64,000 nt of DNA from Alloprevotella rava (GCF_014195585.1 NZ_JACICA010000005.1:62001-126000), one strand, 5' to 3'. Shown: positions 35,475-43,982, numbered from the stretch's first letter. The notes: generated from the letters alone by a model not told the origin. Numbers and translations are program-made.

Positions 35475-36545
35475 TTAGCGACTTTGTGCTATCTCCCCAC
35501 TGCCGTAGCAGCGATGGTGCTGGGCGTCATAGAGGCAAGCAAACTGACCTGGGGCGATGCCCTGGACATCTTCGGCGGAGACGATTTTATAGCGCCCGCG
35601 ACTGACGAGGAGACGGCCGGGGGTGAACTCGGGAGTATGGCGCACCTTGAAAGTAATGTCGTATTCACCGTCCGCCGCAAAGGGGTTGAGCGTAAGGAAA
35701 TTGGGCTGGCTCACGAAGAACTCGCGCCCGTAGGCAGCTTGCGTTTGGAAACCGTGGGACACATAGATGATGTTGCGGCGAATGTCTTTGCCCACCACGT
35801 ACCACGGGCCGCCGCCGAAGCCGAGGCCTTTGCGCTGACCGATGGTAAAGAACCAATAGCCGGAGTGCTTACCTATGATGTTGCCGGTTTCCTTTTCCAC
35901 CACGAGGCCTTCTTTCTCGCCGAGATATTTCCGTGCGAGTTCAGAGAAGCGTATTTTCCCCAAGAAGCAGATACCCTGGCTGTCGTGGCGATGTGCCGGT
36001 GCGAGGTGTTCGCGTTCGGCAATGTCGCGCACTTCCTCCTTGAGGAGATGGCCGATGGGGAACATGATTTTACGCAGTCCGAGGTTGTCGAGCTGTGCGA
36101 GGAAGTCGGTCTGATCTTTCACAGGGTCGGGACTGGTAGTGAGCCACACGTTGCCGTCGGCGTCTCGTTCCGTTTGGGCGTAATGCCCCGTAGCCACGCG
36201 GTCGTACTCATGTCCCACGCGCTGTTCGAAGACCCCGAATTTGATGTATTTATTGCACATCACATCGGAGTTGGGCGTCAGTCCCGCCTTTAGGCGATCC
36301 ACGATGTAGCCCACAACATATTCCCAGTATTCCTTTTGCAAATCAATCAGATCGAGGCGACACCCGTATTTTCGTGCCACGGTCGACGCCATTTCCCAGT
36401 CTTCCTCAGCAGAGCAGTCCCACTCTCCTTCAGGTCCTGAACCAATTTTGATATAGAAAAGGTCGGGCGTGATGCCTTGTTCTTTCATCAGATGAACGGC
36501 CACGGCACTGTCCACTCCACCACTTATCAGTCCGGCATATCTCAT
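35475..36545 (-). CDS. mnmA: tRNA-specific 2-thiouridylase MnmA
   Basis: Transfers sulfur to uridine 34 of tRNA-Lys, -Glu and -Gln. 356 residues. PP-loop SGGVDSAVA (8-16) binds ATP. C97 (DVMCNKYIKFG) and C193 (QGICFLGKIRF) are the nucleophile and the sulfur-receiving cysteines of the family. RKGLGFGGGPWYVV and the C-terminal beta-barrel follow. I chose the ATG at 36545 (MRYAGLISGG); codons further upstream translate repeat DNA. A -7 box (TATCTTTG, 36565-36572) would give a very short leader. It is divergent from holB across a repeat island. Confidence 0.97.
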   Translation of the reverse strand: MRYAGLISGGVDSAVAVHLMKEQGITPDLFYIKIGSGPEGEWDCSAEEDWEMASTVARKYGCRLDLIDLQKEYWEYVVGYIVDRLKAGLTPNSDVMCNKYIKFGVFEQRVGHEYDRVATGHYAQTERDADGNVWLTTSPDPVKDQTDFLAQLDNLGLRKIMFPIGHLLKEEVRDIAEREHLAPAHRHDSQGICFLGKIRFSELARKYLGEKEGLVVEKETGNIIGKHSGYWFFTIGQRKGLGFGGGPWYVVGKDIRRNIIYVSHGFQTQAAYGREFFVSQPNFLTLNPFAADGEYDITFKVRHTPEFTPGRLLVSRGRYKIVSAEDVQGIAPGQFACLYDAQHHRCYGSGEIAQSR

Positions 36546-36564
36546 AATTCGTTGTTTTAGGGTG

Positions 36565-36572
36565 CAAAGATA
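36565..36572 (-). promoter_or_regulatory. -7 element of mnmA
   Basis: Minus-strand TATCTTTG, 20 bases ahead of the mnmA ATG. No TTTG at the usual -33 distance is visible. Confidence 0.45.
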
Positions 36573-36596
36573 ATAAAAAGACGGGAGGAAGGGATA

Positions 36597-36642
36597 AAGC
36601 CCCCTCCACCTCCCCCATGAGGGGGAGTGCTCGGCTGCCACT
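36597..36642 (-). repeat. Family C repeat
   Basis: G/C-rich element starting AAGCCCCCTCCACCTCCCCC with core CATGAGGGGG and ending GAGTGCTCGGCTGCCACT. It joins directly to a family B array, giving a C+B composite. Confidence 0.88.
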
Positions 36643-36650
36643 GGTTTGGG

Positions 36651-36768
36651 GCTCGGACTGGTCGGACTTGTCCGACCAGTCTGACTTGTCCGACACCCAA
36701 TCCCCCAAGAGAATCTCCGACAAGTCCGACTAGTCCGACCAGTCCGAGCCTTCCTACTTGTCCGACCT
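36651..36768. repeat. Family B double array between mnmA and holB
   Basis: Two 9-bp arrays (36651-36697 and 36713-36768) joined by ACCCAATCCCCCAAGAGAAT, the linker found in other double arrays. The 7-base gap after it leads to family A copy 5. Confidence 0.92.
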
Positions 36769-36774
36769 CCAATA

Positions 36775-36846
36775 CAATAAGGCTGTCAGCTGACACAATA
36801 AGGATGCTGGCTGACACAATAAAGGTGTCAGCTGACAGCCTTATTG
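36775..36846. repeat. Family A repeat module, copy 5 (72 bp)
   Basis: Boxes CAATAAGG, CAATAAGG, CAATAAAGG and CCTTATTG separated by three cores (two CAGCTGAC, one TGGCTGAC). It ends 14 bases before the holB -7 box. Confidence 0.92.
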
Positions 36847-36860
36847 TATTTTTCTTTTTG

Positions 36861-36868
36861 TATCTTTG
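36861..36868 (+). promoter_or_regulatory. -7 element of holB adjoining repeat island
   Basis: TATCTTTG sits 14 bases past the end of family A copy 5; any -33 element must fall inside the repeat, which carries no TTTG at the right spacing. Confidence 0.5.
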
Positions 36869-36944
36869 CAACGTGAAATACGGGCACTTCATCGTGCCAG
36901 CAAACGTTTGTTTTTAGGATGGAAGTCTTTAAGGTATCGAAAAT

Positions 36945-38072
36945 ATGAATATGGACGAGGTCATAGGTCAGGAGGGTGTGAAACGCCTCTTACTCCGCCA
37001 GTTGGAGGAAGGACGCGTGCCCCACGCACAACTCTTCTGCGGCCCTGCGGGAAGCGGAAAACTCCCCATGGCTTTGGCTTTTGCCACGGCGCTGCTCTGC
37101 CAACAACGCCAGGGACTTACGCCGTGCGGACATTGTAACGACTGCGCCATGACGGCCCACTTCGCGCACCCCGACCTCCACTTCATCTTCCCCATTTTCA
37201 AAAAGAGCTCCAGCACCACAGCCGTCAGCGACACCTTTATCTCTGAATGGCGCACACTGCTCTCTGAAACGCCCTGGATCAGTCGAGACACATGGAACAA
37301 CCGCCTCGGCATCGAAAATCAGCAACCTGAAATCTACGAAAGTCAAAGCACAGAAATCATACAGAAACTCAGTCTTGTGGCACAAAAAGCCGGCGGCTAC
37401 AAAGTCGTCATCGTATGGCAAGCCGACAAGATGAACCTCTCCTGCTCCAACAAACTCCTCAAAACGCTCGAAGAACCCATCGGGCGCACGGCTTTCATCC
37501 TCGTGAGCGACCAGCCCGAAAAGCTCCTGCCCACCATCCTTAGTAGGGTGCAACGCATCGACTTCCCCGCGCTCCGCCAAGAGGACATAGAGCAGGCGCT
37601 CTGCCGCCAGCGTGGCCTTCAGGAGGCCGACGCGCGCACCATAGCCCGCAGCGCGAACGGCAACTACACTCTCGCGCTTCAGCAGCTCGGAGTGAACGCC
37701 GACGCGGCCATGTATTTCGATATGTTTGTACTCCTCATGCGCCGCTGCTATATGCGCGACATCAAAGAGCTTTCGCGCTGGAGCGAAACTGTGAGCACCT
37801 GGGGACGAGAGCGTCAGAAACATTTCCTCGACTACTGCCAGCGACTCATTCGCGAGAACTTCATCTACAACTTCCGGCAGGCGGAACTCAACTACGAAAC
37901 GCAAAAGGAGGCCGACTTCAGTCGCAACTTCGCGCGCTTCATCAATGAGCGCAACGTCATCGGTATCATGGACGAATTTTCGTTGGCACAGCGCGACATA
38001 GAGTCCAACGTTAATCCGCGCATGGTCTTCTTCGATTTTTGCTTAAAGCTTATCGTATTACTGATTAAGTGA
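36945..38072 (+). CDS. holB: DNA polymerase III delta-prime subunit
   Basis: Clamp-loader subunit of the replicative polymerase. 375 residues. AAA+ N-terminal domain with GPAGSGKLPMAL at about 27-38: the P-loop lacks the Ser/Thr after Lys, as expected for non-hydrolysing delta-prime. The four-cysteine zinc module is present (LLCQQRQGLTPCGHCNDC). The sensor segment SCSNKLLKTLEEP is visible, then the collar domain. In other Bacteroidales it is followed directly by the RicT-like gene and gldH; here an S23-type gene with flanking repeats lies in between. Confidence 0.94.
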   Translation: MNMDEVIGQEGVKRLLLRQLEEGRVPHAQLFCGPAGSGKLPMALAFATALLCQQRQGLTPCGHCNDCAMTAHFAHPDLHFIFPIFKKSSSTTAVSDTFISEWRTLLSETPWISRDTWNNRLGIENQQPEIYESQSTEIIQKLSLVAQKAGGYKVVIVWQADKMNLSCSNKLLKTLEEPIGRTAFILVSDQPEKLLPTILSRVQRIDFPALRQEDIEQALCRQRGLQEADARTIARSANGNYTLALQQLGVNADAAMYFDMFVLLMRRCYMRDIKELSRWSETVSTWGRERQKHFLDYCQRLIRENFIYNFRQAELNYETQKEADFSRNFARFINERNVIGIMDEFSLAQRDIESNVNPRMVFFDFCLKLIVLLIK

Positions 38073-38080
38073 ATGTGCTA

Positions 38081-38252
38081 ATCTGACGCGAGCAAGCTCG
38101 CTGATGTGCTAATGTGCTAATGCAGATGCAAGAAAGCAGGGAATGGATAGACAAAATAATGACACAATCTGACGCGAGCAAGCTCGCTGATGTGCTAATG
38201 TGCTAATGCAGATGCAAGGAAGCAGGGAATAAAAAAACAAAATAATACAAGC
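38081..38252 (+). repeat. Family E repeat: two tandem 86-bp copies upstream of S23 gene
   Basis: Copies at 38081-38166 and 38167-38252. Each has the hairpin GCGAGC-AA-GCTCGC, then GATGTGCTAATGTGCTAATG and a shared tail ending CAAAATAATAC. The tandem direct duplication is nearly identical. Confidence 0.93.
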
Positions 38253-38289
38253 AACAACAATATAACGCCCAAACACACCTTTATCTATT

Positions 38290-38661
38290 ATGGAGAATAC
38301 AGGAAACCGGATTGTGGACCTAAGCTTTGAGTTCGCTCTGAATGTCATTAAGTTCACAGAAATTTTGGAAGACCAACGCATCTATCGCTTGGCCGACCAA
38401 TTGTGGAGATCGGGAACATCTATTGGTGCAAATATCGAAGAAGCACAATGTGCTGAGACGCGGCTCGACTTCATTCACAAACTCAAAATTGCCGCTAAGG
38501 AATGCGAGGAGACAAGCTACTGGCTGAAAATTTGCAGCCGACACGAACGCTACCCCTTCGATGAATCCCTTTGGCAACAAAACGAAGAAATCAAACGAAT
38601 ACTGAGCGCCATCATCGGCACCAGTCGTAGACATCTTAATAATAGGAATAGAAAACAATAA
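38290..38661 (+). CDS. Four-helix-bundle protein of the S23 / 23S rRNA intervening-sequence family
   Basis: 123 residues, entirely helical, with family landmarks DQRIYRLADQLWRSGTSIGA followed by NIEEAQCAET, then FIHKLKIAAKECEETSYWLK. The founding members are encoded inside intervening sequences of 23S rRNA, but many free-standing homologues exist with unknown roles. Length is usual. The gene interrupts the conserved holB-ricT-gldH order and is bracketed by family E repeats (two direct copies upstream, one inverted copy downstream), suggesting it arrived as a unit. No promoter was identified; it may be read from holB. Confidence 0.9.
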   Translation: MENTGNRIVDLSFEFALNVIKFTEILEDQRIYRLADQLWRSGTSIGANIEEAQCAETRLDFIHKLKIAAKECEETSYWLKICSRHERYPFDESLWQQNEEIKRILSAIIGTSRRHLNNRNRKQ

Positions 38662-38734
38662 AAATAGTGCACACGGCGATCTGACGTTTCAGCTTTAAGA
38701 TAAGTGCATAAAGCAACAGCAACCGCGGCCACAC

Positions 38735-38785
38735 ATTGGCACATCAGCGAGCTGGCTCGCGTCACATTAGCACATTAGCACATTG
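38735..38785 (-). repeat. Family E repeat, inverted copy downstream of S23 gene
   Basis: Read on the minus strand: AATGTGCTAATGTGCTAATG, then GACGCGAGCCAGCTCGCTGA and TGTGCCAATGTG, with the same hairpin core as 38081-38252. It stops just before the ricT-like start. Confidence 0.85.
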
Positions 38786-38791
38786 ACAAAG

Positions 38792-40141
38792 ATGCAACAC
38801 GAATTTGAAACAACGGAATGCTTGCGAGGCATCTGCGCCGAAGGGTGCGGACGGCAGGACAAGCAGCTCAATACATACGACTACCTGGCCGATGTACCAG
38901 GCAATGCCGAACTCTCCGATATGGTGGAGGTTCAATTCAAAAATACGCGCAAGGGATACTTCCGCAACGACAATCACCTCGACCTGACAAAGGGCGACAT
39001 CGTTGCCGTGGAATCTGCGCCAGGTCACGACATCGGCGTGGTCACACTAACGGGACAGCTTGTGCCCTTGCAGATGAAGAAGGCCAACCTCAAGCCGGAG
39101 AACGACATCAAGCGCGTGTATCGCAAAGCACGCGAGACAGACATCGAGAAATGGAACGAATCCAAGGCGCTGGAGGAGAACACCATGATTCGCTCCCGAC
39201 AAATTGCGAAAGAATTAGACCTGGACATGAAAATTGGCGATGTGGAATACCAGGGCGATGGGAATAAAGCCATCTTCTATTATATCGCCGATCAACGCGT
39301 GGACTTCCGCAAGCTCATCAAGGTCTTGGCCGACGAGTTTCATGTGCGCATCGAGATGAAACAAATAGGTGCGCGTCAGGAGGCAGGACGCATCGGTGGC
39401 ATTGGCCCTTGTGGGCGCGAACTCTGCTGCGCCACCTGGATGAAAAACTTCAACAGCGTGAGCACAACTGCGGTGCGCGTGCAGGACATCTCCCCAAATC
39501 CGCAGAAACTGGCGGGACAGTGCGCCAAACTGAAATGCTGTCTCAACTACGAGGTGGACACCTATATGGAGGCGAGTCAGCAACTGCCCGACCGCCGCAT
39601 AGAGCTGGAAACGGCCGATGCTACTTTCTATTTCTTCAAAGCCGATATCCTGGCGGGCCTCGTGACTTATTCGTCCGACAAACGCCTGGCGGCCAACCTC
39701 ACGGTGATAACTACCGAACGCGCCAAAGAGGTAATGGACATGAACAAGCGGGGCGAGAAACCGCTACAACTCGCCGAGGAAACGGCAGCTGAACCGAAAT
39801 GTCCCGTGGATCTCGTGGAACAGGAGAGCCTCACCCGCTTCGACCGTAGTCGCAACAAGCGCCGCGGCGGCCGCAATAAGTCCATGGGCGAACGCCCCAA
39901 CAACGGCGGCGAAGCGCGCCAGGCCGACAAACGCCCCAATAATGCCCCCAACAAGCGGGTGGCAGAGGATGGCAACCGCCCTACGGACAATGCCAACCGC
40001 CCGGCAGAGGCTGCCCAAGCCGACAGGCGGGGCGAGCAACGCCGCAATAACCGACCGCGCCCCGACCGTCGTAACAACCGGCCGCGCGGACCACAGAACC
40101 GAAACAACCAAGCTGCCGACAACAATGCTCTGCAAGCCTAA
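38792..40141 (+). CDS. ricT: PSP1-domain protein, RicT/YaaT-like
   Basis: 449 residues. A PSP1 C-terminal-type domain (about 25-300) contains many cysteines in a fixed pattern: CLRGICAEGCGRQDK near the start, GRELCCATWMKNF and AKLKCCLNYE, the likely Fe-S-cluster ligands. In Bacillus the homologue RicT works with RicA/RicF in RNA processing; in Bacteroidales its role is undescribed to my knowledge. The last 110 residues are a low-complexity, basic Asn/Arg-rich tail suited to RNA binding. I use the ATG at 38792; a TTG three codons earlier is possible. The end overlaps the gldH start by 17 bases. Confidence 0.87.
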   Translation: MQHEFETTECLRGICAEGCGRQDKQLNTYDYLADVPGNAELSDMVEVQFKNTRKGYFRNDNHLDLTKGDIVAVESAPGHDIGVVTLTGQLVPLQMKKANLKPENDIKRVYRKARETDIEKWNESKALEENTMIRSRQIAKELDLDMKIGDVEYQGDGNKAIFYYIADQRVDFRKLIKVLADEFHVRIEMKQIGARQEAGRIGGIGPCGRELCCATWMKNFNSVSTTAVRVQDISPNPQKLAGQCAKLKCCLNYEVDTYMEASQQLPDRRIELETADATFYFFKADILAGLVTYSSDKRLAANLTVITTERAKEVMDMNKRGEKPLQLAEETAAEPKCPVDLVEQESLTRFDRSRNKRRGGRNKSMGERPNNGGEARQADKRPNNAPNKRVAEDGNRPTDNANRPAEAAQADRRGEQRRNNRPRPDRRNNRPRGPQNRNNQAADNNALQA

Positions 40142-40616
40142 GAAGCTCTTCGTTGGCCTCGCGCCGCTCTTCGTTCTGCTGCTCCTCATCCTTGGGAGCT
40201 GCGGGCAACGCCGCGTGGAAACGTTCAGCTTCCGTGCCACGCCCGTGGACGGATGGGAAACAACGGATTCGCTGGTCTTTCCCATCGACAGCATCCACCA
40301 ATCTGGCCGCTACCGCCTCAGCATCGGCGTGCGCACATCGGCCGCCTATCCCTACCCCTTCCAGACCCTGGCCTTGAATGTCACCACCCGACTGCAAGGA
40401 AGAAAGGTGGAGCGCGACACGGCCCTTTGCCATCTCACCAACAAAGACGGCGATGTCAACGGACAGGGCGTGAGTCTCTACCAATACGAGTTTCCCGTTT
40501 GTGAACTGCACCTCGAAAAAGGACAGAAAGGTACTATCACCGTGCAGCATCTCATGCGCCGCAATCTCCTCCCTGGAGTGGCCAACGTGGGGATACGCCT
40601 CGAGCTCATCCCCTGA
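40125..40616 (+). CDS. gldH: Gliding motility lipoprotein GldH
   Basis: 163 residues with lipoprotein signal MLCKPKKLFVGLAPLFVLLL then LILGSC (C26 lipidated). The mature part holds the GldH pattern (WETTDSLVFPI, SAAYPYPFQTLALNV, GDVNGQGVSLYQYEFP). In gliding Flavobacteria GldH supports the motility/type IX secretion complex; in Bacteroidales it persists in non-gliding species, so the role here is probably in secretion or the envelope. The start codon lies inside the end of the ricT-like gene (17-base overlap), indicating translational coupling. Confidence 0.9.
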   Translation: MLCKPKKLFVGLAPLFVLLLLILGSCGQRRVETFSFRATPVDGWETTDSLVFPIDSIHQSGRYRLSIGVRTSAAYPYPFQTLALNVTTRLQGRKVERDTALCHLTNKDGDVNGQGVSLYQYEFPVCELHLEKGQKGTITVQHLMRRNLLPGVANVGIRLELIP

Positions 40617-40717
40617 CCCTTGAAAACGCCAACAGAGCGTTTCGACAAAAAAAATATTCATGAAGTCCGCGCGACTTCCTCAATCATAACAAAGAATCAT
40701 TCCTCATTCACACAACA

Positions 40718-42424
40718 ATGACAACTGCTGATTATCTGATTATCTTCAGTAAAATCCTGGGAGCACTGGCTCTACTCATCTATGGTATGAAAGTAATGAG
40801 CGAGGCCCTTCAGAAAATGGCCGGCTCGCAACTCCGACACATCCTCGGAGCCATGACAACAAACCGCCTGACAGGTATGCTCACGGGTACGTTTATCACC
40901 TGCGCCGTGCAGTCCTCTTCGGCCACCACCGTGATGACTGTGTCCTTCGTCAATGCCGGACTTCTCACGCTGGCACAGGCCATCTCCGTCATCATGGGTG
41001 CCAACATCGGTACGACGCTCACGGCTTGGATCATGTCCCTGGGCTACAATGTCGACCTCACCATGGCCGTATTCCCCGCCTTCTTTGTGGGAATCATCCT
41101 CATCTACTCCAAACGATACCGCTACATTGGCGACTTCCTCTTCGGTATCGCTTTTCTCTTCTTCGCCCTTGTTCTGCTGAGCGGCGCGGGTACTGACCTC
41201 GATCTTCAGCACAACCCCGACGCCATCAACTTCTTCAGCTCCTTCGACATCAATAGTCGCTGGACCATCTTCCTCTTCCTCTTCATCGGTACGATCATCA
41301 CCTGCCTCGTGCAAAGCTCTGCAGCCGTCATGGCCATCACCATCCTGCTCTGCTCCACAGGTGTGCTACCCATCTATCTGGGCATAGCGCTCGTTATGGG
41401 TGAGAACATCGGCACAACGGCCACAGCCAATCTCGCCGCACTGGGAGCTAACACGCAGGCGCGCCGTGCAGCCCTTGCCCACCTCTTCTTCAATGTCATC
41501 GGCGTCGTATGGATCATGTGCCTGTTCTATCCTTTCGTGGACATGGTTTGTTCCGTTGTGGGCTACAACCCCGCCGACACCACCATCAGTGTGGCACAGC
41601 GCGCGGCCATCCTCCCCATCGTGCTGGCTGCCTTCCACACAGCGTTCAACGTGACCAACACGGCCCTGCTCATCGGCTTCATCCCGCAGCTCGAGCGCCT
41701 CGTATGCTTCGTTCTTCCCGTCAAGGAAACTGGCGAAGAGGAGGACTTCCGCCTGCGCTTCATCCAGGTGGGCATCATGAAAACGCCCGAGTTGAGCGTG
41801 TTTGAGGCACAGAAAGAAATCTCCAGCTTCGGCGAGCGCATACAGCGTATGTTTGGCATGGTGCAGGATTTGCTCCACGAGCAGAACCACGAAACCGCCG
41901 CTAAAATCGTGGAACGCATCAAGAAATACGAGGTCATCAGCGACAGCATGGAGATTGAGATTGCCAAATACCTCGACCAAGTGAGCAACGCCCATCTCAG
42001 TGATGACACGAAGATGAAAATCCGCAATATGTTGCGCGAAATCAGCGAGATAGAGAGCATCGGCGACAGCTGCTACAACCTGGCACGCACCATCTCCCAA
42101 GGCCGCAACACCAAAGAGCAGTTCACACCTGAACTGCGCGAGAACATTCTCCAGATGTTCAAGCTCACCAACGACGCCTTAACGCAGATGAACTACACCT
42201 TCCAGCACAACCGCGAAAAGGTGGATGTGAACAAATCTTTCGAGATTGAAAACGACATCAACAACCTGCGCGAACGTCTGCGCGACCAGAACATCGACAA
42301 TGTCAACGAACATAAGTATTCCTACGACCTCGGAACGGCCTACATCGACATTATCCAAGAGTGCGAAAAGCTCGGCGACTATGTCATCAACGTGGTGCAG
42401 GCCCGCATGAATCTGAGAAGGTAA
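40718..42424 (+). CDS. Na+/phosphate cotransporter family protein with PhoU-like domain
   Basis: 568 residues. The N-terminal half has two inverted Na/Pi-cotransporter repeats with the signature QSSSATTVMTVSFVNAG (about 66-82) and its twin VQSSAAVMAITILLCSTG, plus GANIGTTLTAW and GENIGTTATANLAALG. About nine membrane segments end near residue 340. The C-terminal half (about 350-568) is a cytosolic PhoU-like helical domain (VSNAHLSDDTKMKIRNMLRE). It imports phosphate with sodium, or exports it in some homologues. Its start lies 101 bases after gldH, and repeat families B, A and C follow it. Confidence 0.92.
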   Translation: MTTADYLIIFSKILGALALLIYGMKVMSEALQKMAGSQLRHILGAMTTNRLTGMLTGTFITCAVQSSSATTVMTVSFVNAGLLTLAQAISVIMGANIGTTLTAWIMSLGYNVDLTMAVFPAFFVGIILIYSKRYRYIGDFLFGIAFLFFALVLLSGAGTDLDLQHNPDAINFFSSFDINSRWTIFLFLFIGTIITCLVQSSAAVMAITILLCSTGVLPIYLGIALVMGENIGTTATANLAALGANTQARRAALAHLFFNVIGVVWIMCLFYPFVDMVCSVVGYNPADTTISVAQRAAILPIVLAAFHTAFNVTNTALLIGFIPQLERLVCFVLPVKETGEEEDFRLRFIQVGIMKTPELSVFEAQKEISSFGERIQRMFGMVQDLLHEQNHETAAKIVERIKKYEVISDSMEIEIAKYLDQVSNAHLSDDTKMKIRNMLREISEIESIGDSCYNLARTISQGRNTKEQFTPELRENILQMFKLTNDALTQMNYTFQHNREKVDVNKSFEIENDINNLRERLRDQNIDNVNEHKYSYDLGTAYIDIIQECEKLGDYVINVVQARMNLRR

Positions 42425-42455
42425 TAAAAGGAGAGGAGGCCCACTCCAGCAAAGC

Positions 42456-42547
42456 TCAGACAGGTCCTGATTCTTCAGACTGGTCCGACCAGTCCGATTT
42501 CTCCCCAAAAGGCCCTCCGACTGGTCCGACCAGTCCGACCAGTCAGA
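42456..42547. repeat. Family B arrays after the Na/Pi transporter
   Basis: Two runs of CTGGTCCGACCAGTCCGA-type units; a shorter related stretch GAGTCGGACGAGCCGGACTA lies at about 42690. Part of the 379-base island before asd. Confidence 0.9.
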
Positions 42548-42561
42548 TCCCACCAAAAATG

Positions 42562-42633
42562 CAATAAGGCTATCAGCTGACGCAATAAGGCTATCAGTTC
42601 ACAGAATAAGGCTGTCAATCGACAGCCTTATTC
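42562..42633. repeat. Family A repeat module, copy 6 (72 bp)
   Basis: Boxes CAATAAGG, CAATAAGG, GAATAAGG and CCTTATTC with cores ATCAGCTGACG, ATCAGTTCACA and GTCAATCGACAG. Confidence 0.88.
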
Positions 42634-42723
42634 TGTTTTTGCGCAGAAGCTCTTTCAGCCAAAGAAGGCACACAAAAAATCTCCGATGAGTCGGACGAGC
42701 CGGACTAATCGGAGATGTAAGCA

Positions 42724-42769
42724 AGTGGTAGCCGAGTACTCCCCCTCATGGGGGAGGTGGAGGGGGCTC
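42724..42769 (+). repeat. Family C repeat downstream of asd
   Basis: Starts AGTGGTAGCCGAGTACTCCC and ends GGGGGAGGTGGAGGGGGCTC; then GGAGGGCGGTAGCC as in the copy at 48304-48350. It lies just past the asd stop and may act in 3'-end formation. Confidence 0.85.
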
Positions 42770-42803
42770 TCTGGAGGGCGGTAGCCTTCCTTTTCCCTTT
42801 TTC

Positions 42804-43808
42804 TTATTTTTTATCCACCAAATATTCTGCAATCTGGACAGCGTTGAGGGCTGCGCCTTTGCGGATTTGGTCGCCAGTGAGCCAAAGCGTCAGGCCGTTT
42901 TCGTTGGCCAAATCTTTGCGCACACGGCCCACGTAGATATCGTCCTTACCGGCACTCTCGAGCGGCATGGGATAGACGTAGTTCTGCGGGTCGTCGACGA
43001 GCGTCACACCGGGAGCAGCGGCGAGCACCTTGCGGGCTTCCTCCGCTGTGATGGGGCGTTCCGTTTCGAGCCATACGCTTTCGCTGTGGCTGCGGAGCGA
43101 ACTGATGCGGACACACGTTGCGCTGGTCTGCACATCGCTGTGCATGATTTTGCGCGTCTCGTGGTACATTTTCATTTCCTCCTTCGTGTAGTCGGTTTCT
43201 GTGAACACATCAATTTGCGGAATCACGTTGTAGGCCAGCTGGTGGGGGAACTTCTTGATGGTCTCCACCTTGCCCGTCTCCAAGAGCTCTTTGTACTGCT
43301 GCTGGAGTTCGGCCATGGCGGCTGCACCCGCTCCGCTCGCGCTCTGGTAGGAGGCAATGTGGATGCGGCGGATGTGGCTGAGTTGTTCGAGGGGTTTGAG
43401 CACCACTACCATCATGATGGTGGTGCAGTTGGGGTTGGCAATGATGCCTCGGGGGCGGTTGAGCGCGTCCTCAGCGTTGCATTCGGGCACTACGAGGGGC
43501 ACATCCTCGTCCATGCGGAAGGCGCTGGAATTGTCGATCATGATCGCGCCATATTTCGTGATGGTGTCGGCAAACTCCTTCGATGTGCCTGCTCCGGCAC
43601 TGGTGAAGGCGAAGTCTACACCCTTGAAGTCGTCGTTGTGCTGCAAGAGTTTCACCTCATATTCCTTACCCCGAAATTCATATTTCGTTCCTGCACTGCG
43701 AGCGCTGCCGAAGAGCAGGAGTTCGTCAATGGGAAAATTACGTTCGGCCAAGATGCGGAGAAGCTCCTGACCCACGGCGCCGCTGGCACCAACGATGGCT
43801 ACTTTCAT
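42804..43808 (-). CDS. asd: Aspartate-semialdehyde dehydrogenase
   Basis: Second step of the aspartate pathway, supplying lysine, diaminopimelate, threonine and methionine. 334 residues. NADP-binding N-terminus [20 protein letters not shown], catalytic C128 in [10 protein letters not shown], and the substrate-binding region [12 protein letters not shown]. The ATG at 43808 starts exactly at the Rossmann strand; longer upstream frames lack homology. A minus-strand TATTTTTG at 43895-43902 is a possible -7 box. Divergent from the antiporter gene; its 3' end faces a repeat island. Confidence 0.96.
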   Translation of the reverse strand: MKVAIVGASGAVGQELLRILAERNFPIDELLLFGSARSAGTKYEFRGKEYEVKLLQHNDDFKGVDFAFTSAGAGTSKEFADTITKYGAIMIDNSSAFRMDEDVPLVVPECNAEDALNRPRGIIANPNCTTIMMVVVLKPLEQLSHIRRIHIASYQSASGAGAAAMAELQQQYKELLETGKVETIKKFPHQLAYNVIPQIDVFTETDYTKEEMKMYHETRKIMHSDVQTSATCVRISSLRSHSESVWLETERPITAEEARKVLAAAPGVTLVDDPQNYVYPMPLESAGKDDIYVGRVRKDLANENGLTLWLTGDQIRKGAALNAVQIAEYLVDKK

Positions 43809-43894
43809 ACGTTTATCTTTTATTATAGTATTGTTGACATATCTCTCAACGGCATTTGTGCTACATGGAAATAGTCCAAAGCCGTTTGTGGGCG

Positions 43895-43902
43895 CAAAAA
43901 TA
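43895..43902 (-). promoter_or_regulatory. Possible -7 element of asd
   Basis: Minus-strand TATTTTTG about 87 bases upstream of the asd ATG; no clear -33 partner. Confidence 0.35.
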
Positions 43903-43946
43903 GAGATTTCAGCGGGAAATGCAGGGACTGTTGGGAGAAAATTAGG

Positions 43947-43954
43947 TATCTTTG
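43947..43954 (+). promoter_or_regulatory. -7 element of the antiporter gene
   Basis: TATCTTTG 28 bases before the GTG start of the antiporter. No TTTG at a regular -33 distance. Confidence 0.5.
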
Positions 43955-43982
43955 CGCCCATAAAATTTAGAAAGTCCCCACA

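Noticed and set aside
42179-42556. Predicted proteins rich in SDWSDWSDQSD or GRTGRTSPTS, also at 59355-59657, 36557-36892 and 42361-42567
   Set aside because: They are translations of the family B and A repeats in open frames. They lack initiation signals, conserved non-repeat parts or any consistent frame.
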